A stretch of 64,000 nucleotides of DNA, from assembly GCA_949316495.1 (NCBI GenBank), contig OX439001.1, positions 27,677,386-27,741,385 on the forward strand. Direction: 5' to 3'. The translations under genes and the position numbers were made by a program. The notes beneath the pieces were generated by a model, which saw only the letters and a list, made by a program, of their open reading frames with translations, was not told the DNA's origin and did no database searches. This document shows positions 60,165-64,000 of this stretch, piece after piece. The stretch comes from Amphiduros pacificus. Lineage: Eukaryota > Annelida > Polychaeta > Phyllodocida > Hesionidae. Positions within the stretch are counted from its first letter, which is position 1. Every line of letters starts with the position of its first letter.

Positions 60165-61317
60165 GTAAGTCATATGTTATATACTGGTACATAATCATAT
60201 ATTACATATTGATGTGTAAACATTTGTGATATAGTCTATATTTGCACATAATCTGGGGATGAAGACAATGCCTTGGTTAAACATTCGGATTTGACAAAAT
60301 ATGTCATATAGAAAATTTCAAGTCCTGCTGCTTGTGTTACATAAGCTTGTGTATATATATATAATGATGAGATCAGTTACAGTGGTACCACTGAAACTTA
60401 CATGGACTATTCTTCATACCCATTCTACCTCATATGATGTATCACTCTTCAGGATTAAGTGATTTTTGTGCATATGAATTTATCTATGCCTTTATACTGA
60501 TCTTTTCCTTCCTCTTTATATGAATTGACTGTAATGTGGATATGATTATATGTATGTTACTCTTTATATTGGAATGAAATGTAATGTTTGGAATTGTCAA
60601 AATCATTTAGTGAATCTGACCGTATTGGAGATTTTATCAAACACGTCTTTGGGATTATAGAACTCTTTCTAACTGGCCTCGGCTGTGCTATTTATGGTTG
60701 GTAATTGTGCCCAATAATAGATCTGTCATAACTGACTGCATGAAGCTGAATGCCGAACTGAATGCAAAAAGTTCATGGTTCAGTGAAAAGTCACATTTGA
60801 TTCTTAATTTATAGGAAACTATGTTCATTGCAGTATATAATTGTATGCTTTTAATGTATATATTTCAGCAATTTTAAACAATTTTTTCAGACATTACATG
60901 AAATATATCGATTATCTGTTTCTGTTTAAAAAAAAAATATAAGTCTCTTTTTTAAAATATGTTTTTCTTTCACCATCTTCAAAACAATTGTGAAATACTT
61001 AAATGACTCATTTTTCTGCTTTATATCCATGAATCATCACATGTTGCCCATTTTTTAAGGAACCAGAGGTCAAATTCAATCTACAAGAGACATTATTGCA
61101 TTCTTGAGATGGACCCAAACATGCAAAGTCTGTGTTTTTAGAGGGACTTATAAATACATAATGCTCCTAATTTGGTTCCAAGTTTCACTGATATCCTGTG
61201 TATATATTTTGAGAGAGTGAAAAAGTGCTGTGTTTGTGTAGGGGTAATTGGGGCCTATCATGCACTGGGAATATCTTCTATATGCAGTATGGGCACAGAT
61301 TATGTGGCATGCAGAGA

Positions 61318-61930
61318 TAGGTTAGGATAGGTGGGGGAAAAACAACATGGTGGCAAGACAGGTAGGGGAAAACCAACATGATGGCAAGATAGGTAGGGGA
61401 AAACCAACATGATGGCAAGATAGGTCGGGGAAAACCAACATGGTGGCAAGATAGGTAGGGGAAAACCAACATGGTGGCAAGATAGGTAGGGGAAAACCAA
61501 CATGGTGGCAAGATAGGTAGGGGAAAACCAACATGATGGCAAGATAAGTAGGGGAAAACCAACATGGTGGCAAGATAGGTAGGGGAAAACCAACATGGTG
61601 GCAAGATAGGTAGGAGAAAACCAACATGGTGGCAAGATAGGTAGGGGAAAACCAACATGGTGGCAAGATAAGTAGGGGAAAACCAACATGGTGGCAAGAT
61701 AGGTAGGGGAAAACCAACATGGTGGCAAGATAGGTAGGAGAAAACCAACATGGTGGCAAGATAGGTAGGGGAAAACCAACATGGTGGCAAGATAGGTAGG
61801 AGAAAACCAACATGGTGGCAAGATAGGTAGGGGAAAACCAACATGGTGGCAAGATAAGTAGGGGAAAACCAACATGGTGGCAAGATAAGTAGGGGAAAAC
61901 CAACATGGTGGCAAGATAGGTAGGGGAAAT
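61318..61930. repeat. minisatellite, 31 bp unit, about 20 copies (copy A)
   Basis: The unit centres on AACATGGTGGCAAGATAGGT and then AGGGGAAAACC. 31 is not a multiple of three, yet all three minus frames stay open because no phase of the unit has a stop. Confidence 0.95.
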
Positions 61931-62351
61931 TCAATGTGATTGCACAGTGAAGAAGATCAATGCCATGATTTAGATATCAGAATGCGACATGCATATACAA
62001 ATACCAATAATGACAGTTACTTTAAAAACAAGTAAAAGTTTGAAGTTGTTAACCTGGAAATGCTTAACATCTCAATTATGACAAACCTGGGAGCTCCCTA
62101 TCCCCCCCTCCCCCCACAACCCAGACCTGGTCACACCATGAACTTGGCGGTCTTCCATCATCTCATGGCCTACTAATACAATAATACAATATGCATGGAA
62201 ATGGAGAGGCTAATTTTACCACTCCAATGCACCCAGGAAGAATCCCTGGGGTGAAGATCTCATGCACAAGCTCAGTTGGGATGTACAAAAGTAGTAAAGT
62301 AAATTTTTGTGATTTTTTTTATGTTTTGTATTGTTAACTATAAATATTATA

Positions 62352-62391
<40 letters not shown>

Positions 62392-62409
62392 TTATGTGGC
62401 ATGCAGAGA

Positions 62410-63022
62410 TAGGTTAGGATAGGTGGGGGAAAAACAACATGGTGGCAAGACAGGTAGGGGAAAACCAACATGATGGCAAGATAGGTAGGGGAAAACCAAC
62501 ATGATGGCAAGATAGGTCGGGGAAAACCAACATGGTGGCAAGATAGGTAGGGGAAAACCAACATGGTGGCAAGATAGGTAGGGGAAAACCAACATGGTGG
62601 CAAGATAGGTAGGGGAAAACCAACATGATGGCAAGATAAGTAGGGGAAAACCAACATGGTGGCAAGATAGGTAGGGGAAAACCAACATGGTGGCAAGATA
62701 GGTAGGAGAAAACCAACATGGTGGCAAGATAGGTAGGGGAAAACCAACATGGTGGCAAGATAAGTAGGGGAAAACCAACATGGTGGCAAGATAGGTAGGG
62801 GAAAACCAACATGGTGGCAAGATAGGTAGGAGAAAACCAACATGGTGGCAAGATAGGTAGGGGAAAACCAACATGGTGGCAAGATAGGTAGGAGAAAACC
62901 AACATGGTGGCAAGATAGGTAGGGGAAAACCAACATGGTGGCAAGATAAGTAGGGGAAAACCAACATGGTGGCAAGATAAGTAGGGGAAAACCAACATGG
63001 TGGCAAGATAGGTAGGGGAAAT
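62410..63022. repeat. minisatellite, 31 bp unit, about 20 copies (copy B)
   Basis: The second copy of the array at 61318-61930, with the same series of variant units (GATGGC, GGTCGGGG, AAGTAGG). Confidence 0.95.
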
Positions 63023-63440
63023 TCAATGTGATTGCACAGTGAAGAAGATCAATGCCATGATTTAGATATCAGAATGCGACATGCATATACAAATACCAAT
63101 AATGACAGTTACTTTAAAAACAAGTAAAAGTTTGAAGTTGTTAACCTGGAAATGCTTAACATCTCAATTATGACAAACCTGGGAGCTCCCTATCCCCCCC
63201 TCCCCCCACAACCCAGACCTGGTCACACCATGAACTTGGCGGTCTTCCATCATCTCATGGCCTACTAATACAATAATACAATATGCATGGAAATGGAGAG
63301 GCTAATTTTACCACTCCAATGCACCCAGGAAGAATCCCTGGGGTGAAGATCTCATGCACAAGCTCAGTTGGGATGTACAAAAGTAGTAAAGTAAATTTTT
63401 GTGATTTTTTTTATGTTTTGTATTGTTAACTATAAATATT

Positions 63441-63443
63441 ATA

Positions 63444-63528
<85 letters not shown>
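63441..63528. repeat. (AT)n microsatellite
   Basis: A long AT run ending copy B; the counterpart in copy A (62351-62387) is much shorter. Confidence 0.95.
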
Positions 63529-63531
<3 letters not shown>

Positions 63532-64000
63532 GTACAGTCATACCTACAATATAATGATATATAACACAAGTTTATGGCTTGGGGCCTGGCTTTCTTTATG
63601 ATTTGTGTTATCAGTGCACATAATTAGAGAGTGGATGGTCGCAATTAGTAGGACAGGCCCCAGACTTATTGTGCCTGAGGTGGTAAAAAAAAGCTTCATA
63701 AAATGATTGTTCTTATGGCTTTATATTGTTTCCCGTGACTCTTAGTGATAATATGTATTTATATACATATATGATATTAATATTGTTGTTTGTTAACCTT
63801 TATAGTGTGATAACATTGATAAATGAGAAAGTTCAGGGGTCATGATTTTAATTGCATAATACTGAGCCATAAATTTAAAGAGATACCATTACAAATATTT
63901 GATATAAACTATGTGCTGGTTCCAGGACAAGGGTTCTATGTAAGAAAACAGTAGACTGGTAGAAGCAAGCTTTGTTTTCTGTGACAGAAAGGACAGCTGG

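Larger units (their letters stand above)
61295..63478. repeat. tandem duplication, 1092 bp unit, two copies
   Basis: Copy A is 61295-62386 and copy B 62387-63478; every aligned landmark is offset by 1092. Both contain the same 31 bp minisatellite with the same order of variant units, the same unique 400 bp and a terminal AT run. By eye the copies look identical except for AT-run length. Confidence 0.9.
60165..64000. other. intron of the smoothelin-like gene, right part
   Basis: Apart from the duplicated block no exon was recognised. The calponin-homology domain expected for the family must lie beyond the window. Confidence 0.5.

Noticed and set aside
61278-63026. Six overlapping frames of 194-223 codons on the minus strand
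   Set aside because: All three phases of a stop-free 31 bp minisatellite, duplicated; not a protein gene.

Overview
This window is animal nuclear DNA. It is AT-rich, its genes are split by long introns with GT-AG splice sites, and it is full of minisatellites, AT-dinucleotide runs, short terminal-inverted-repeat elements and a tRNA-derived SINE. The SINE ends in a CCCAAACAAACAAAC-type tail, which I associate with molluscs, so a lophotrochozoan (mollusc) source is my best guess at modest confidence. No prokaryotic, viral or LTR-type features were seen.

Four protein-coding genes can be built exon by exon. (1) A CUEDC1 orthologue runs on the minus strand, with coding exons from 19817 down to a probable last exon at 8067-8177. 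It has a CUE ubiquitin-binding domain, a PPxY motif and the conserved C-terminal block, plus several signs of alternative 3' processing. (2) MRPS23 (mitochondrial ribosomal protein uS23m/mS23) is complete on the plus strand in five exons, 24583-29452. It starts about 4.6 kb from the CUEDC1 5' end in head-to-head orientation. As I recall, the two genes are also neighbours in human 17q22, so this looks like old microsynteny. (3) An SLC9B (NHA2-type) Na+/H+ antiporter lies on the minus strand in ten coding exons, 38684 down to 30619, tail to tail with MRPS23. Its membrane-core motif is Asn-Asp where the human protein has Asp-Asp. (4) A smoothelin-family gene starts on the plus strand at 43353 and runs off the right edge. 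It has a short first exon and a separate 573-codon alternative first exon (52624-54342) carrying repeated YIP[E/D] motifs.

Layout: 1-8066 is mostly intergenic DNA or possible CUEDC1 3' UTR, with three unrelated minisatellites (47, 64 and 29 bp units) in the first 4.2 kb. 8067-19937 is CUEDC1, with 45, 55 and 37 bp arrays and a TTAA-flanked MITE in its introns. 19938-24582 is the CUEDC1/MRPS23 intergenic region, holding a 2.1 kb inverted-repeat element with eight copies of a 13-mer. 24583-29703 is MRPS23, whose introns hold a SINE interrupted by a MITE, a hAT-like MITE and a 44 bp perfect palindrome. 30559-38765 is SLC9B, with two MITEs and a large minisatellite. 38766-43352 holds nested SINEs, a local duplicated insertion and a GC-rich putative promoter. 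43353-64000 is the smoothelin-like gene, with large 34, 24, 14, 60 and 31 bp arrays and an apparently identical 1092 bp tandem duplication.

The most unusual pattern is that several minisatellites appear to have been seeded from a splice site of the neighbouring exon. The 60 bp array at 54343 begins exactly at a 5' splice site and repeats it about 29 times. The array at 34483-35836 repeats a 3' splice site together with the first bases of its exon. The 37 bp array at 16400-17620 repeats a near-perfect donor next to the real donor. Each is a string of decoy splice sites beside a genuine one.
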